Shown: positions 10,705-19,653 of the stretch, piece after piece | Numbering within the stretch: the stretch's first letter is position 1 | How the letters are laid out: each line of letters starts with the position of its first letter | Source: Magnetococcales bacterium | GTDB lineage: Bacteria; Pseudomonadota; Magnetococcia; Magnetococcales; JADFXB01 | DNA: 64,000 nt | Direction of reading: 5' to 3' | Assembly (NCBI GenBank): GCA_015233935.1 | Contig: JADFXB010000006.1 | Span: 1 to 64,000, forward strand | The notes under the pieces: model-generated | What the model saw: the letters and a program-made list of their open reading frames with translations, nothing else | Database searches by the model: none | Told to the model about the DNA's origin: nothing | Translations under genes and position numbers: made by a program

Positions 10705-11835
10705 ATGATGGGACGGATGATCTTCGCCGACAGCGAACACTCGGCGGATATGTTCTACGCCACCCGTTTTTTTGTACCCGATCCCTTCCTTTTCGTGCAA
10801 GAACCCTCCGGGACCCGCCATGTGGTGATCTCCGCCCTGGAGATCGACCGGGCCAGACGGGTGGCCAAAGTGGAGCAAGTCCACGACCTGGCGGCTGTCA
10901 AACAACGATTCAAGGATGCCTTCCCCCTGCAAGAAGCAGGGGAGGCAGACCTGATCGCCTTTTTCCTCAAAGAACTCTCCCTTTCCACCCTGGAAGTACC
11001 CGCTGATTTTCCTCTTGCCATCGCCGATGCCCTGCGGACGAAAGGTCTCTCCCTGGCAGCGGCGCAAGGGACCTTCTGGCCTCAACGGGCATTCAAACAA
11101 CCCGATGAAGTCGAGGCCATTCGCCAGGCTTTGGCAATTACCGGTCAGGGAATGATGGCAGGCATCGAGATAATCCGCTCCTCCCAAATCGGTTCGGATG
11201 GTCTTTTGTACCTGGCTGGCGAACCCTTGACCAGTGAACGGGTGCGGGGAGAAATCGACGCCACCTTGGCCCGCCTGGGGGCCATGCCACAGCACACCAT
11301 TGTAGCAGGTGGGCAACAAGGTTCCGATCCCCACGAGGCAGGCTACGGTCCCCTTGCAGCCCACACCTCCATTATCCTGGATGTCTTTCCCCGCATCGGC
11401 GCAAGCGGCTACTATGGGGATATGACCCGTACAGTCTGTCGCGGCACCCCTTCGGAACGTCTGGCCGCCGCCTGGCAGGCTGTCATGGAAGCCCAAAATT
11501 TGGCTTTCCAAAAAATCAAGGCCAAGGCATCGGGCTTGACCATCCATCAAGAATTGGTGAACTTATTGACCCAACGAGGCTTTCCCACCGCCATTGGTGT
11601 TGATGGTCGCCAAGGGGGATTTTTCCACGGCACCGGCCATGGTTTGGGCCTGGAAATTCACGAAGCCCCCCGCATCGGGGCCAGAGATCACACCCTGGAA
11701 GAAGGCCATGTGGTGACCGTGGAACCCGGACTGTACTATCCCGATATGGGCGGCGTGCGCCTGGAAGATGTGGTGTTGGTCACTGCCAATGGATGTGAAA
11801 ATTTGACCCGCGTGCCAAAATTTTTTCTCCTCTAA
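10705..11835 (+). CDS. M24 family metallopeptidase (Xaa-Pro aminopeptidase type)
   Basis: A 376-residue cytoplasmic peptidase with the pita-bread fold. A creatinase-like N-terminal domain (about 1-145) precedes the catalytic domain. The five metal ligands are visible in order: D in ILDVFPRIG, D in YGDMTRT, H in GTGHGLGLEIHEAP, E in TVEPGLYYP and E in VRLEDVV. It removes N-terminal residues next to proline or is a close relative of that activity. The frame extends upstream to overlap elbB, but the start is ATG 10705 because AGGAAGGG precedes it and the longer form adds basic nonsense. Substrate preference cannot be read from the sequence. Confidence 0.9.
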   Translation: MMGRMIFADSEHSADMFYATRFFVPDPFLFVQEPSGTRHVVISALEIDRARRVAKVEQVHDLAAVKQRFKDAFPLQEAGEADLIAFFLKELSLSTLEVPADFPLAIADALRTKGLSLAAAQGTFWPQRAFKQPDEVEAIRQALAITGQGMMAGIEIIRSSQIGSDGLLYLAGEPLTSERVRGEIDATLARLGAMPQHTIVAGGQQGSDPHEAGYGPLAAHTSIILDVFPRIGASGYYGDMTRTVCRGTPSERLAAAWQAVMEAQNLAFQKIKAKASGLTIHQELVNLLTQRGFPTAIGVDGRQGGFFHGTGHGLGLEIHEAPRIGARDHTLEEGHVVTVEPGLYYPDMGGVRLEDVVLVTANGCENLTRVPKFFLL

Positions 11836-11965
11836 CGTGGTCCTTGACTTTTTCCTCCGTATATTAGAAATTGCTACTTTTCGACATACACGATCCCAGC
11901 CCGCTTGCGGGCCTATAAAATGACCCAACCCCACTGGCAAAAGTTTTCGCTGCAAGGAGTGTGCA

Positions 11966-12226
11966 ATGGCCGATTCTTTGGAAGAGATGTTCGTCGCGAC
12001 CCGTATCAAACGTCGTTTGCAGGTTCCAGAAGGTGCCCTGTTCACCACCGATGGTGAGCACATCTATCGTTTGGTCAGCCAAAACGGCGATCAACGGGAG
12101 ATCACCGTTGCCCCCATCTCCCTGGAGAATGGCGAACTGGTGGATGGCCCCCAAGAAAACCTCTATAAATATGGTGAGATGGTCTACCTGGTGGAAGAAG
12201 GCAGCGACGAAGACGAGGAAGAATAA
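11966..12226 (+). CDS. Small acidic hypothetical protein (86 aa)
   Basis: An 86-residue cytoplasmic protein starting at ATG 11966 with AAGGAG upstream. The middle reads like a small beta domain (RRLQVPEGALFTTDGEHIYR), and the C-terminus is a very acidic tail (EEGSDEDEEE). There is no signal peptide or membrane segment, and no family I can name. A good hairpin terminator follows, so it is a self-contained transcription unit after the peptidase, separated from it by 130 bases. The clean ribosome site and the terminator make it a real gene. Confidence 0.7.
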   Translation: MADSLEEMFVATRIKRRLQVPEGALFTTDGEHIYRLVSQNGDQREITVAPISLENGELVDGPQENLYKYGEMVYLVEEGSDEDEEE

Positions 12227-12258
12227 TCCTCACTCCCCAAGCAGCTTGCATGATTCAA

Positions 12259-12300
12259 ACAGCCCTTTCGTCCAGTTGGTGACGAAAGGGCTGTTTGTTT
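12259..12300 (+). terminator. Rho-independent terminator
   Basis: ACAGCCCTTTCGTC (12259-12272) pairs with GACGAAAGGGCTGT (12281-12294) around an 8-base loop, followed by TTGTTTG. It ends the transcript of the small acidic protein before the RND gene. Confidence 0.85.
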
Positions 12301-12377
12301 GTCAGACATTGACGAAAATTTATCAAAGCTTTACCCTCTCCTGAGTAGTTGTCCTTTCGCCCCATGGGTTACCTTCC

Positions 12378-15300
12378 GTGCGTGAATTTTTGCAAAATCA
12401 TGTTTTTGCCAACATGACCTTCGTTCTGGTTCTGGTCATCGGTTTTCTTGCCTATGGCATGATGCCCCGGCAAAAAGATCCCGACATGAATTTCAACTGG
12501 ATCAGTATCGTCACCGTGCTGCCCGCAGCCACGGCAGAGGATGTGGAACGCCTGGTGACCGATCCGTTGGAACAAGGACTGGAAAAGGTTCAGGATATCC
12601 GCTTTGTGGCTTCCAAGAGTCGGGAAGGGGTCTCCTCCATCCTGGTCCGCTTTTTGGAGATGGATGAGCGCACCTATGATCGACGCATTGCCGATCTGCG
12701 GCGTGAATTACGCAACAAGGAAGCGGAACTGCCCGCCGAAGCCAAAGATCCCATGATCATGGAGATCACCAGCTCCAACGGATTTCCCACAGCGGTGCTG
12801 GCGGTGCAGGGGGAAGAAGATGATGAAAATTTACGCAATCAGGCACGGCGCATCAAGCGGGATATTGAACGCCTGAAAGGGGTGGATCAGGTTCTCAAGA
12901 TTGGTCTCTCCGACCCGGAACTGCAAGTTCGTTTGTTGCCGGAAAATCTGCCGGGTTTGGGAATCACCCCGGATATGGTGGCGGATACGGTGGCGGCCCG
13001 TTTTCGGGATCAATCGGGTGGCTCCCTGCATGTGGGAGAGGAGAGTTGGCTGGTACGCATGGCGGGAACCACCGCCAATCCGGATCATTTGGCCAAATGG
13101 AAAATTGCCGGTCTGACAGGAGAAGTCACCCTGGATCGCATCGCCCAGGTGGTACGGGGGCGGGAAGAGGCGGAAGACTTGGCCCTGGTGGATGGCAAAC
13201 CTGCCGTCTTGCTGAGCGTCAACAAACAGGCCCGGGCCAACGCCCTGGACTTGACCGACCGGCTGCGGGAATATCTGACGGAACAAAATCGCATCCAGCA
13301 GTCCACAGGGGTCAAACTGGTGCTGGTGGATGACCAGACCCATCAGGTGCGCCATGCCATCCAGGTGATGGAAAGCAACGCCATTTTTGGTTTGTTCATG
13401 GTCTTTTTCACCTCCTGGTTTTTTCTAGGCTCCCGCATTGCCCTGCTGGTGAGCCTTGGGGTGCCCTTTGCCCTGGCCGGAACCTTTGCCATCCTGTTCT
13501 TCATGGGGGAAACCCTCAATGTCATGGTGCTACTGGGGGTAGTGATCGTTCTGGGTATGCTGGTGGATGATGCGGTGGTCATCGTCGAATCCATCTCCCT
13601 GCGCTTGCAGGAAGGGGTGGAAACGGTGGCTGGAACAGTCATGGGGGTCAAAGAAGTTTTTGCCCCGGTCCTCTCCTCAGTCCTCACCACCATGGCCGCT
13701 TTTCTGCCCCTCATGTTGCTGCCAGGCATCCTGGGCAAGTTTATGCGGGTGATCCCCCTGGTGGTGACCCTCGGGTTGCTCATCAGCTTGGTGGAAGCCT
13801 TCTGGATGATGCCAGCCCATATCATTGCCATGAAACCTGACCTGTCGGAAAGTGGCTCACGTTTGCAAAAATGGCGTATGAAATTTTTGCGGCGTTTGCG
13901 CCATGGCTACACATTGATTTTATTAAGGGTTATGGGCAAACCCCGACTCTCCCTGGCAGCCTTCCTTGCCCCCTTGGGCATCGCCGTTTTTTTTGTGGCG
14001 TCGGGCGTCCTTAAAATGGACTTTTTCGCTGCCGATGCCTTCCCAGTCTTCTACGTCAATCTGGAAATGGCCAGCAGCAGTACTCTGGAGCACAGCCTTG
14101 TTCTCACCCGCCAGGTGGAAGAACGGGTCAAGAGTGTTTTGCAACCAGGGGAGTTGCGCCAGTCCGCCATCTATGCCGGTCAAATGATGACCGATACCGA
14201 ACCCCTGTTTGGCAAACGCTATGGCCAGATCATGATCAGCCTGGAACCGGATGAAGCCAAACGCCGCCCGGTGGAGGAGATCATTGCGGCCATGCGTCAG
14301 TCGGTGGTCAACATGGCAGGTCCCAACCGGATCACCTTTTTGAAACTGGCCGGTGGTCCGCCGGTGACCAAACCCATCAACATCAAGGTGCGGGGCAACG
14401 ACTATTCCGCCATTCTGGCAGCGGTGACCACCCTGAAATCCATTCTGGCCACCATGCCAGAGGTGAGTGACATTGAGGATAATTACAGTCACGGACGCGG
14501 GGAAATGACCTTGCATCTGGACGACGACGCCGCCAATCGGGCAGGCATCCATCCAGGACGCATTCTGCGCACCATTCGCCTGTTGGGGGATGGGGAAACC
14601 GTGGCGGAATTTCAGCATGGCGGGGAAAAGGTGGCAGTACGGGTCATGGGCCACAAACAGGAGATGGACAGCCTGGATCAGTTGCTGGCAGTGCCGGTGG
14701 CGGTGGGCAAGGGAGAATCCATTCCCTTGGGTCAATTGACCGTGGCCCAGGTAGGCCGGGGCATGGAGACCATCCATCATTATAATTTCCGGCGCACCGT
14801 CAGCGTGGAGGCGGAACTGGATAAAACCCGCCTGGACATTGTGGCTGCCAACAACCAAGTCCGCCGTGCCTGGAAAGAGGTAGCTCATTTGCACCCGGAG
14901 GTGAATCTGGATTTTTCCGGCATTCTGGACGATATCGAAGAGAGCATGGACCACATTACCACCCTCTTCATCTTTGGCGTGGGTCTGATGGCCATGATTT
15001 TAGGTGCCCAGTTTGTCAGCTATGGCCAGCCCCTCATGATCTTGATCTCGGTACCCATTGCCTTTACCGGTGTGGTGTTCGGACTATTACTGGCGGGTCA
15101 CCCGTTGAGTCTCTACACCCTTTATGGGGTGGTGGCCTTGTCGGGCATTGCCGTCAACTCCGCCATCGTCCTCATCAGTGCAGCCAACGACCGGATCGCC
15201 TTGGGCATGAGTCGTCTGCATGCCGCCATCTTTGCCGCCCGTCGCCGCCTGGTATCCATTTTGATCACCTCCCTCACCACCATTGCGGGTCTTATGTCCC

Positions 15301-15449
15301 TGGCAACCGGTTTGGCGGGTAAATCCCTCATGTGGGGACCGGTGGCCACTGCCATTGTCTGGGGGTTGGGTTTTTCCACCCTGCTCACCCTCTTTCTCAT
15401 GCCCCTTTTGTATGTCCTGGTCACCCGCAAAAAGAGAGAAGCGATTTAA
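12378..15449 (+). CDS. RND-family efflux pump inner-membrane subunit (AcrB/HAE type)
   Basis: A 1023-residue proton-driven exporter with the usual two-fold repeat of six membrane segments and two large periplasmic loops (about 35-325 and 545-850). TM4 carries the paired aspartates of the proton relay in GMLVDDAVVIVES. The start is GTG 12378; no good ribosome site lies before it, and the N-terminus (MREFLQNHVFANMTFVLVLV) aligns with family starts. The family works as a trimer with a periplasmic fusion protein and an outer-membrane channel. Neither is encoded next to it; a fusion-protein gene lies 4 kb away on the other strand. Substrate is unknown. An asparagine synthetase gene follows after 36 bases, probably in the same transcript. 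Confidence 0.92.
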   Translation: MREFLQNHVFANMTFVLVLVIGFLAYGMMPRQKDPDMNFNWISIVTVLPAATAEDVERLVTDPLEQGLEKVQDIRFVASKSREGVSSILVRFLEMDERTYDRRIADLRRELRNKEAELPAEAKDPMIMEITSSNGFPTAVLAVQGEEDDENLRNQARRIKRDIERLKGVDQVLKIGLSDPELQVRLLPENLPGLGITPDMVADTVAARFRDQSGGSLHVGEESWLVRMAGTTANPDHLAKWKIAGLTGEVTLDRIAQVVRGREEAEDLALVDGKPAVLLSVNKQARANALDLTDRLREYLTEQNRIQQSTGVKLVLVDDQTHQVRHAIQVMESNAIFGLFMVFFTSWFFLGSRIALLVSLGVPFALAGTFAILFFMGETLNVMVLLGVVIVLGMLVDDAVVIVESISLRLQEGVETVAGTVMGVKEVFAPVLSSVLTTMAAFLPLMLLPGILGKFMRVIPLVVTLGLLISLVEAFWMMPAHIIAMKPDLSESGSRLQKWRMKFLRRLRHGYTLILLRVMGKPRLSLAAFLAPLGIAVFFVASGVLKMDFFAADAFPVFYVNLEMASSSTLEHSLVLTRQVEERVKSVLQPGELRQSAIYAGQMMTDTEPLFGKRYGQIMISLEPDEAKRRPVEEIIAAMRQSVVNMAGPNRITFLKLAGGPPVTKPINIKVRGNDYSAILAAVTTLKSILATMPEVSDIEDNYSHGRGEMTLHLDDDAANRAGIHPGRILRTIRLLGDGETVAEFQHGGEKVAVRVMGHKQEMDSLDQLLAVPVAVGKGESIPLGQLTVAQVGRGMETIHHYNFRRTVSVEAELDKTRLDIVAANNQVRRAWKEVAHLHPEVNLDFSGILDDIEESMDHITTLFIFGVGLMAMILGAQFVSYGQPLMILISVPIAFTGVVFGLLLAGHPLSLYTLYGVVALSGIAVNSAIVLISAANDRIALGMSRLHAAIFAARRRLVSILITSLTTIAGLMSLATGLAGKSLMWGPVATAIVWGLGFSTLLTLFLMPLLYVLVTRKKREAI

Positions 15450-15485
15450 ACCTCTGCCCCCTGAACAGGAGATGCAATCAAGGCT

Positions 15486-17324
15486 ATGTGTGGTTTCGTC
15501 GCCAATGTTGGCAGGGTCTGGGATTCGCTCCAGCGGGAAGCGGCCTTGCAGCGTCTTACCCACCGAGGACCGGATGCCAAAGGTCAATGGCAGGGAGAAG
15601 ATGGAGTTTGGTTGGGCCATCGCCGCTTGTCCATTGTGGATCTCTCCGTGGATGGCAACCAGCCCTTATCCAATGAAGACAACTCTCTGATTCTGGTCTG
15701 CAATGGCGAAATCTACAATGCCCCTCCCCTGCGCCAGGAGTTACAAGAGGCCGGTCATCGCTTTCGCTCCAACAGCGACAATGAAGTGATTCTGCACGCC
15801 TATGAGTGCTGGGGCGAGGGCTGCCTGGAGCGTTTGCAGGGCATGTTTGCCTTTGCCTTGTGGAGCGTGCGGGAGAAAAAACTGTGGCTGGTGCGGGATC
15901 CCCTGGGGATGAAACCTTTGTACTATGCCCTGCTTGGCGACGCCCTGGTGGCGGCCTCGGAAAGCTGTGCCTTGCTGCCCTTTTTGGCGGGTGTTGAGCG
16001 ACCCGATCCCATGGCTCTTGCCTCGGTCCTGACCTTGGGATATTTGCCCGCTCCCTTATCCATTTGGCAGGGGGTGGTCAAACTGGCGGCGGGACACACC
16101 CTGGTCTGGCAGGGTGGTGAGGCGGTGGTCAAGGGTTATTGGCAACCGGCAACCACCCTTTCGGTGGAAAAAGAATATGAATTTGAGAAGTGGCAGCAGC
16201 TTTTTCAGCAGGTGGTGAAGGATCATTTGCTGGCGGATGTGCCCATCTCCTTGTTTTTATCGGCAGGGTTGGATTCTTCTGCCTTGGCGGTGGCTCTCGC
16301 CCGTCAGGGTTATAAACTACCCTCCTTCACCATGGATTTTGTCAACTCTCCCCGCAACGAGGCCCCGGCAGCCCAGGTTTTGGCGGATCGTCTGGGCTTT
16401 CCCCACCATGGGGTGACCTTTTCCATTGAGGAAATGTATGGCTTGATGGCGGAGAGTGGTGGCTTGGATGAACCCTTGGGAACCAGCAGTACCATGCTGT
16501 ATTTGGCCATGTGCAAACGGGCGGCGGCCCATGGCAAGGTGGTGTTGGGGGGAGATGGTGGGGATGAGGTGTTGGGTGGTTATACCTGGTATCGCAATCT
16601 GTATCCCCTGCCCACAGGCAGCCTGATGATGCGGAAGGCTTTGGCGAAAATGATCCAACGCCCGGTTCCCGCCATGGTGCGGAGTTGGGCTGCCTGGGCG
16701 TTTGCCCGTTCTTCGGTATTGCATCGCCATGCCTGGCGGATATTTCCCCGCTTTTTACCGGAGGAGGTGTCATGGCTCCTGTCTCCCATGGGAGTAACCC
16801 TGGATGATGAGGCCATGCTTTCCCCGTTGAGCCGTTATTTTGAGCCGCGCCTTCCTTTGACCCGTGCCTTGCAGCGGGTGGATCTTATGACCTATTGCTG
16901 CGATTACAACAACACCAGGGTGGACCGGGTGAGCATGGCCCATGGCTTGGAGGTGCGCCTGCCTTTTCTGGATCGCCGCTTGGTGGACTATCATCTTCCC
17001 CGTCCCTGGCAGCCAGAAGAGGAGAAATTTTCCAAACCTCTATTGCGTCAGTATTTAAAAGAGGAGGTAGCCCCGGAAATATTGCACCGTCCCAAGCAGG
17101 GTTTCAGCCATCGGGGCCATCCCCCGGACTGGCAAAAACTGCTGAACTTTATCGCCGACGGTGTCTGGGTTCGCAACCATTATTGGCATCCCCAATGGCA
17201 AAACCTGTTGTTACCAGGGGTTCCCTATCGGGAGGGACGCATTTGGACCTTGGCCATGGTAACCTGCTGGGGGAATCATTGGTTGGGGAATTCTGCGGGG
17301 AATCAAAACTTGACGATGCTGTAA
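15486..17324 (+). CDS. Asparagine synthase (glutamine-hydrolysing), first copy
   Basis: A 612-residue amidotransferase. The N-terminal glutaminase begins MCGFVANVG with the catalytic Cys2 intact and includes LTHRGPDAKG. The synthetase half carries an ATP PP-loop near residue 260 as FLSAGLDSSALA, where the usual SGG is SAG. GGDGGDEVLGGY and RVDRVSMAHGLEVRLPFLDRRLV are also present. It would make asparagine or amidate another carboxylate using glutamine. It differs from the second copy at 56.3 kb in sequence and length. Multiple AsnB paralogues often serve cell-surface polysaccharide or secondary-metabolite modification, so the true substrate is open. It sits 36 bases behind the RND gene. Confidence 0.88.
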   Translation: MCGFVANVGRVWDSLQREAALQRLTHRGPDAKGQWQGEDGVWLGHRRLSIVDLSVDGNQPLSNEDNSLILVCNGEIYNAPPLRQELQEAGHRFRSNSDNEVILHAYECWGEGCLERLQGMFAFALWSVREKKLWLVRDPLGMKPLYYALLGDALVAASESCALLPFLAGVERPDPMALASVLTLGYLPAPLSIWQGVVKLAAGHTLVWQGGEAVVKGYWQPATTLSVEKEYEFEKWQQLFQQVVKDHLLADVPISLFLSAGLDSSALAVALARQGYKLPSFTMDFVNSPRNEAPAAQVLADRLGFPHHGVTFSIEEMYGLMAESGGLDEPLGTSSTMLYLAMCKRAAAHGKVVLGGDGGDEVLGGYTWYRNLYPLPTGSLMMRKALAKMIQRPVPAMVRSWAAWAFARSSVLHRHAWRIFPRFLPEEVSWLLSPMGVTLDDEAMLSPLSRYFEPRLPLTRALQRVDLMTYCCDYNNTRVDRVSMAHGLEVRLPFLDRRLVDYHLPRPWQPEEEKFSKPLLRQYLKEEVAPEILHRPKQGFSHRGHPPDWQKLLNFIADGVWVRNHYWHPQWQNLLLPGVPYREGRIWTLAMVTCWGNHWLGNSAGNQNLTML

Positions 17325-17372
17325 ATCCTGAGCGTTTGTTTAATGCAAGGCAAGTTCAGGGTACGCTTTGCG

Positions 17373-17789
17373 CTATAGGTTGAGATCGGGATGGATTTCA
17401 GTCAGGAACTGTCGTGGGGACAGAATGCGCACCGGACCACACAGAAGTGGCGGAAAATGTTTTTGGTTGCCGGTGATAATTGCATCAGCCTGGGCAGACA
17501 TGGCTGTCCCCATGTAGATGGAATCAGCCTGGTCTGGAAGAGTAAAATTAAGAATTTGCGGCTCGATGAGCGTTCCATAGATGGATAAATAATCTAACAG
17601 ATAATTACCTTTGCGCTGAATCTCTTGGGTTTGAAGATATCCCTTGCCCAAAGATTTGCGGATTTCATCCAATATTGCTTGGCAATAGTAAACTTGATGA
17701 TCCGACAGAGCGTAATGGAAGACTAAACCACATACTTTGCTGCCCAAACTGGCAGAAATGAGGATATTGCAATCAATGACCAGCTTCAT
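17373..17789 (-). CDS. PIN-domain toxin-like nuclease
   Basis: A 138-residue PIN-domain protein. The acidic residues of the RNase site are visible: D4 in KLVIDCNILISA, E near 45 (LDEIRKSL), and D near 90 and 106 in DQADSIYM and AQADAIITGN. The GNQKHFPP tail is typical. VapC-type PIN toxins cleave RNA. The gene overlaps the end of the AbrB-type antitoxin gene by 17 bases, the usual antitoxin-first order. It converges on the asparagine synthetase gene. Confidence 0.87.
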   Translation of the reverse strand: MKLVIDCNILISASLGSKVCGLVFHYALSDHQVYYCQAILDEIRKSLGKGYLQTQEIQRKGNYLLDYLSIYGTLIEPQILNFTLPDQADSIYMGTAMSAQADAIITGNQKHFPPLLCGPVRILSPRQFLTEIHPDLNL

Positions 17790-18090
17790 GGGAATGTTCA
17801 GCCTGTAGACGAGCTTCTGCCCGTGTTTCAGCTACAACTTGAATGGCAAGGTCCATGATCTCCTCTTCGGTCATGTTGGCAAACTTGCTATCTGGTGGAA
17901 GAGGTTTCTGCAATTCATCCAAAAGTTCCTTGAATGCCGCCTGCTTGGCCCCTTGACTGGCTGGACGCAACAAAATGCTGCCGCACTGAAAGGTTACCTC
18001 CAGGGCATCGCCGACGGCCACCGGTAGCTGTTCCCGAACGTCGTCTGGAATGACAACTTGATAATCTGTCCCCACCACCACCAGAGACAT
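17773..18090 (-). CDS. AbrB/MazE-type antitoxin
   Basis: A 105-residue protein with an N-terminal swapped-hairpin AbrB domain (VVGTDYQVVIPDDVREQLPV, then GDALEVTFQCGSILLRP), which binds DNA as a dimer. Its helical C-terminal half (ANMTEEEIMDLAIQVVAETRAE) should embrace the PIN toxin. CAGGAGGC lies just before the ATG. It is first in the two-gene unit and probably represses its own promoter in the AT-rich region upstream. Confidence 0.85.
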   Translation of the reverse strand: MSLVVVGTDYQVVIPDDVREQLPVAVGDALEVTFQCGSILLRPASQGAKQAAFKELLDELQKPLPPDSKFANMTEEEIMDLAIQVVAETRAEARLQAEHSHEAGH

Positions 18091-18650
18091 GTTTGCCTCC
18101 TGCCTCGAGAGGTTGAACCCTATAAACTTTCATACCATAAATATGATTAAGAAAGCAAGAAGTTAGCAAGATTATTCTGGACCCTGACACCGGTGATTTG
18201 CAGGCTTTCGGATTCAATGGTGCCCACTTTATGCGACTTGGCAACCACCCGCAAAGTGCCAACGTGTTCATCATAATTGCACAAAAATTCCGCGCATGGC
18301 TGATATGGAGCTTGTTTACTGGAGTGTGCTGTGCTAATTTTTTCCCTGAAGAATGCTGGTGGGGGCATTATATGAATTAATGCAAATTGTTGATTTCTTG
18401 TTGCTAATTCATTTTAGCCTTTTTATCCAGATATGCCGTTGCAATACACGCTGGATTTTGGCATGGCAATTGCGAGTTTAAGTTCATGAAAAGAATTTAT
18501 TCACATTTTTCCCTAAAGAGATTCTTGAAACGAACCGTAAGAAGGACTATAATTCCTCCCCTCTACTGGTAATGGTGCGGTGGAGACTGTCTGTTGATAA
18601 ATCTTTGACAGACCAATGTAAACAAATAGCAGAACACAACGAGAAGAACC
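18091..18650. other. 560-base AT-richer intergenic region between the TA pair and a small gene
   Basis: This stretch holds the divergent control regions of the AbrB/PIN pair (left) and the 69-aa gene (right). The left 300 bases have a minus-strand open frame (18147-18368, 73 codons) that lacks a ribosome site and that I do not trust. It might be a remnant, since LRVVAKSHKVGTIE reads like protein. The middle (18350-18520) is AT-rich with no frame worth calling. The right end carries a strong promoter (listed separately) and a 5' leader with a dyad formed by CTGTC near 18586 and GACAG near 18608. Composition is lower in G+C than its neighbours, consistent with transferred DNA. Confidence 0.5.
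18525..18553 (+). promoter_or_regulatory. Near-consensus sigma-70 promoter
   Basis: TTGAAA (18525-18530), 17 bases, TATAAT (18548-18553). This is the best vegetative promoter match I see in the window. Predicted start is near 18560, giving a leader of about 90 bases before the 69-aa gene. Confidence 0.75.
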
Positions 18651-18860
18651 ATGGCCAACACAGCTCAAGGAACGGAAATCAAAGTTCCTGAACATCTGCA
18701 ACGCTACTATGAAAACGGCAAAAAGCTGCGTGAAGAGACAGACTTCATGGGGCGGCGCATCTCCAATTCTGGACCAGATTGCAAGACTGCCTACTTCAAC
18801 CCAGAGTGGTCTGACGACATGCTGTTCACTGCCTTGGAATACAGCAAGATCAAGGGTTGA
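18651..18860 (+). CDS. Small hypothetical protein (69 aa)
   Basis: A 69-residue hydrophilic protein starting at ATG 18651 with GAGAAG upstream. It contains VPEHLQRYYENGKKLREETD and ends NPEWSDDMLFTALEYSKIKG. There is no signal peptide, membrane segment or metal motif. I do not recognise a family. A strong promoter precedes it and a perfect 9-bp hairpin follows its stop, so it looks like a monocistronic, well-transcribed unit beside a toxin-antitoxin pair. It could be a small regulator or an accessory protein; nothing in the sequence decides. Confidence 0.65.
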   Translation: MANTAQGTEIKVPEHLQRYYENGKKLREETDFMGRRISNSGPDCKTAYFNPEWSDDMLFTALEYSKIKG

Positions 18861-18871
18861 TGTGATATCGG

Positions 18872-18894
18872 GTGTGGACATTCCCTGTCCACAC
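18872..18894 (+). terminator. Hairpin after the 69-aa gene
   Basis: GTGTGGACA (18872-18880) pairs perfectly with TGTCCACAC (18886-18894) around a 5-base loop, 12 bases after the stop codon. The following bases are pyrimidine-rich (TCGCTCCCCTG) with no pure T run, so termination may be partial or the hairpin may protect the 3' end. Confidence 0.5.
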
Positions 18895-19057
18895 TCGCTC
18901 CCCTGTTGCCTCTTCCCCTTATTCCCCTCTCCTCAAATGCCCCGCTAACTGTGAATCTACAACCCTTGACACCCCTATAAAAAACAAGATTGATTCTCTT
19001 TTGCTTACTAAAGTCTCTTAGTCTGTTTACGTGTCTTATTCATTGAGGAAGCATTCC

Positions 19058-19645
19058 ATGGCCGCACAGTCCAATGCCAAGGATGGCAACAGCCATAAAA
19101 ATCCTGGAAAGTCATGTTCCTACGTCGAAGATAAAGAAAATGTAGACCATGCCGTCCGTAGAATCTATTCAGCCTACGGATTTATCAGGCAACAAATGGA
19201 AAGATTAGGCAGTAAATGGCGCGGTGGTGATAATCCTGAATTTCAGCCTGACTCTTTTTTCGATATCTCCCCCGCAGTAGTGGAACAAATCGCCAAGCGT
19301 ATCGATAAAGACTCCTCCCGCTTACGATATTTCCACGATATGAATGATGTGGGTCCCTTCAAAATGGGCGGGATCTATTGCCACTGGATAGCGCGCCTGC
19401 GCCCCATATATTACCCTGCAAACGGGATTGCCTTGACAGAAAAAGAGTGGCATTTGAACGAAATGCTGGCTCTCCATGCAGGAATAATTCGGGCAGATCA
19501 AGAAAAAACGAAACCGCCAGAATTACTCGCCCATCGTAAGGCACAACTCCATAATTTATATGATGGTATTCTCTATAATCTTAAATTTCGCCTCCTTTCC
19601 AGCGATGACCTGGCCCTGCTCATTCAATCCATTATGCAAAAATAG
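19058..19645 (+). CDS. Hypothetical protein (195 aa)
   Basis: I take ATG 19058 as the start, with GAGGAAG 7 bases upstream, and not the GTG 27 bases earlier. The protein is soluble, begins with a polar 40-residue stretch and continues as mostly helical sequence with many charged and aromatic residues (HAVRRIYSAYGFIRQQMERL, FKMGGIYCHWIARLRP, LHNLYDGILYNLKFRLLSSD). I do not recognise the family. It converges on the fusion-protein gene with an 8-base gap. Composition is lower in G+C than the flanking core genes. A possible -35 (TTGACA) lies near 18965 but its -10 is weak. Confidence 0.65.
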   Translation: MAAQSNAKDGNSHKNPGKSCSYVEDKENVDHAVRRIYSAYGFIRQQMERLGSKWRGGDNPEFQPDSFFDISPAVVEQIAKRIDKDSSRLRYFHDMNDVGPFKMGGIYCHWIARLRPIYYPANGIALTEKEWHLNEMLALHAGIIRADQEKTKPPELLAHRKAQLHNLYDGILYNLKFRLLSSDDLALLIQSIMQK

Positions 19646-19653
19646 CCCTGGAA

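Noticed and set aside
18147-18368. A 73-codon minus-strand frame upstream of the antitoxin
   Set aside because: No ribosome site and no family; the protein-like stretch is too short to support even a pseudogene call, so it is only mentioned in the gap entry.
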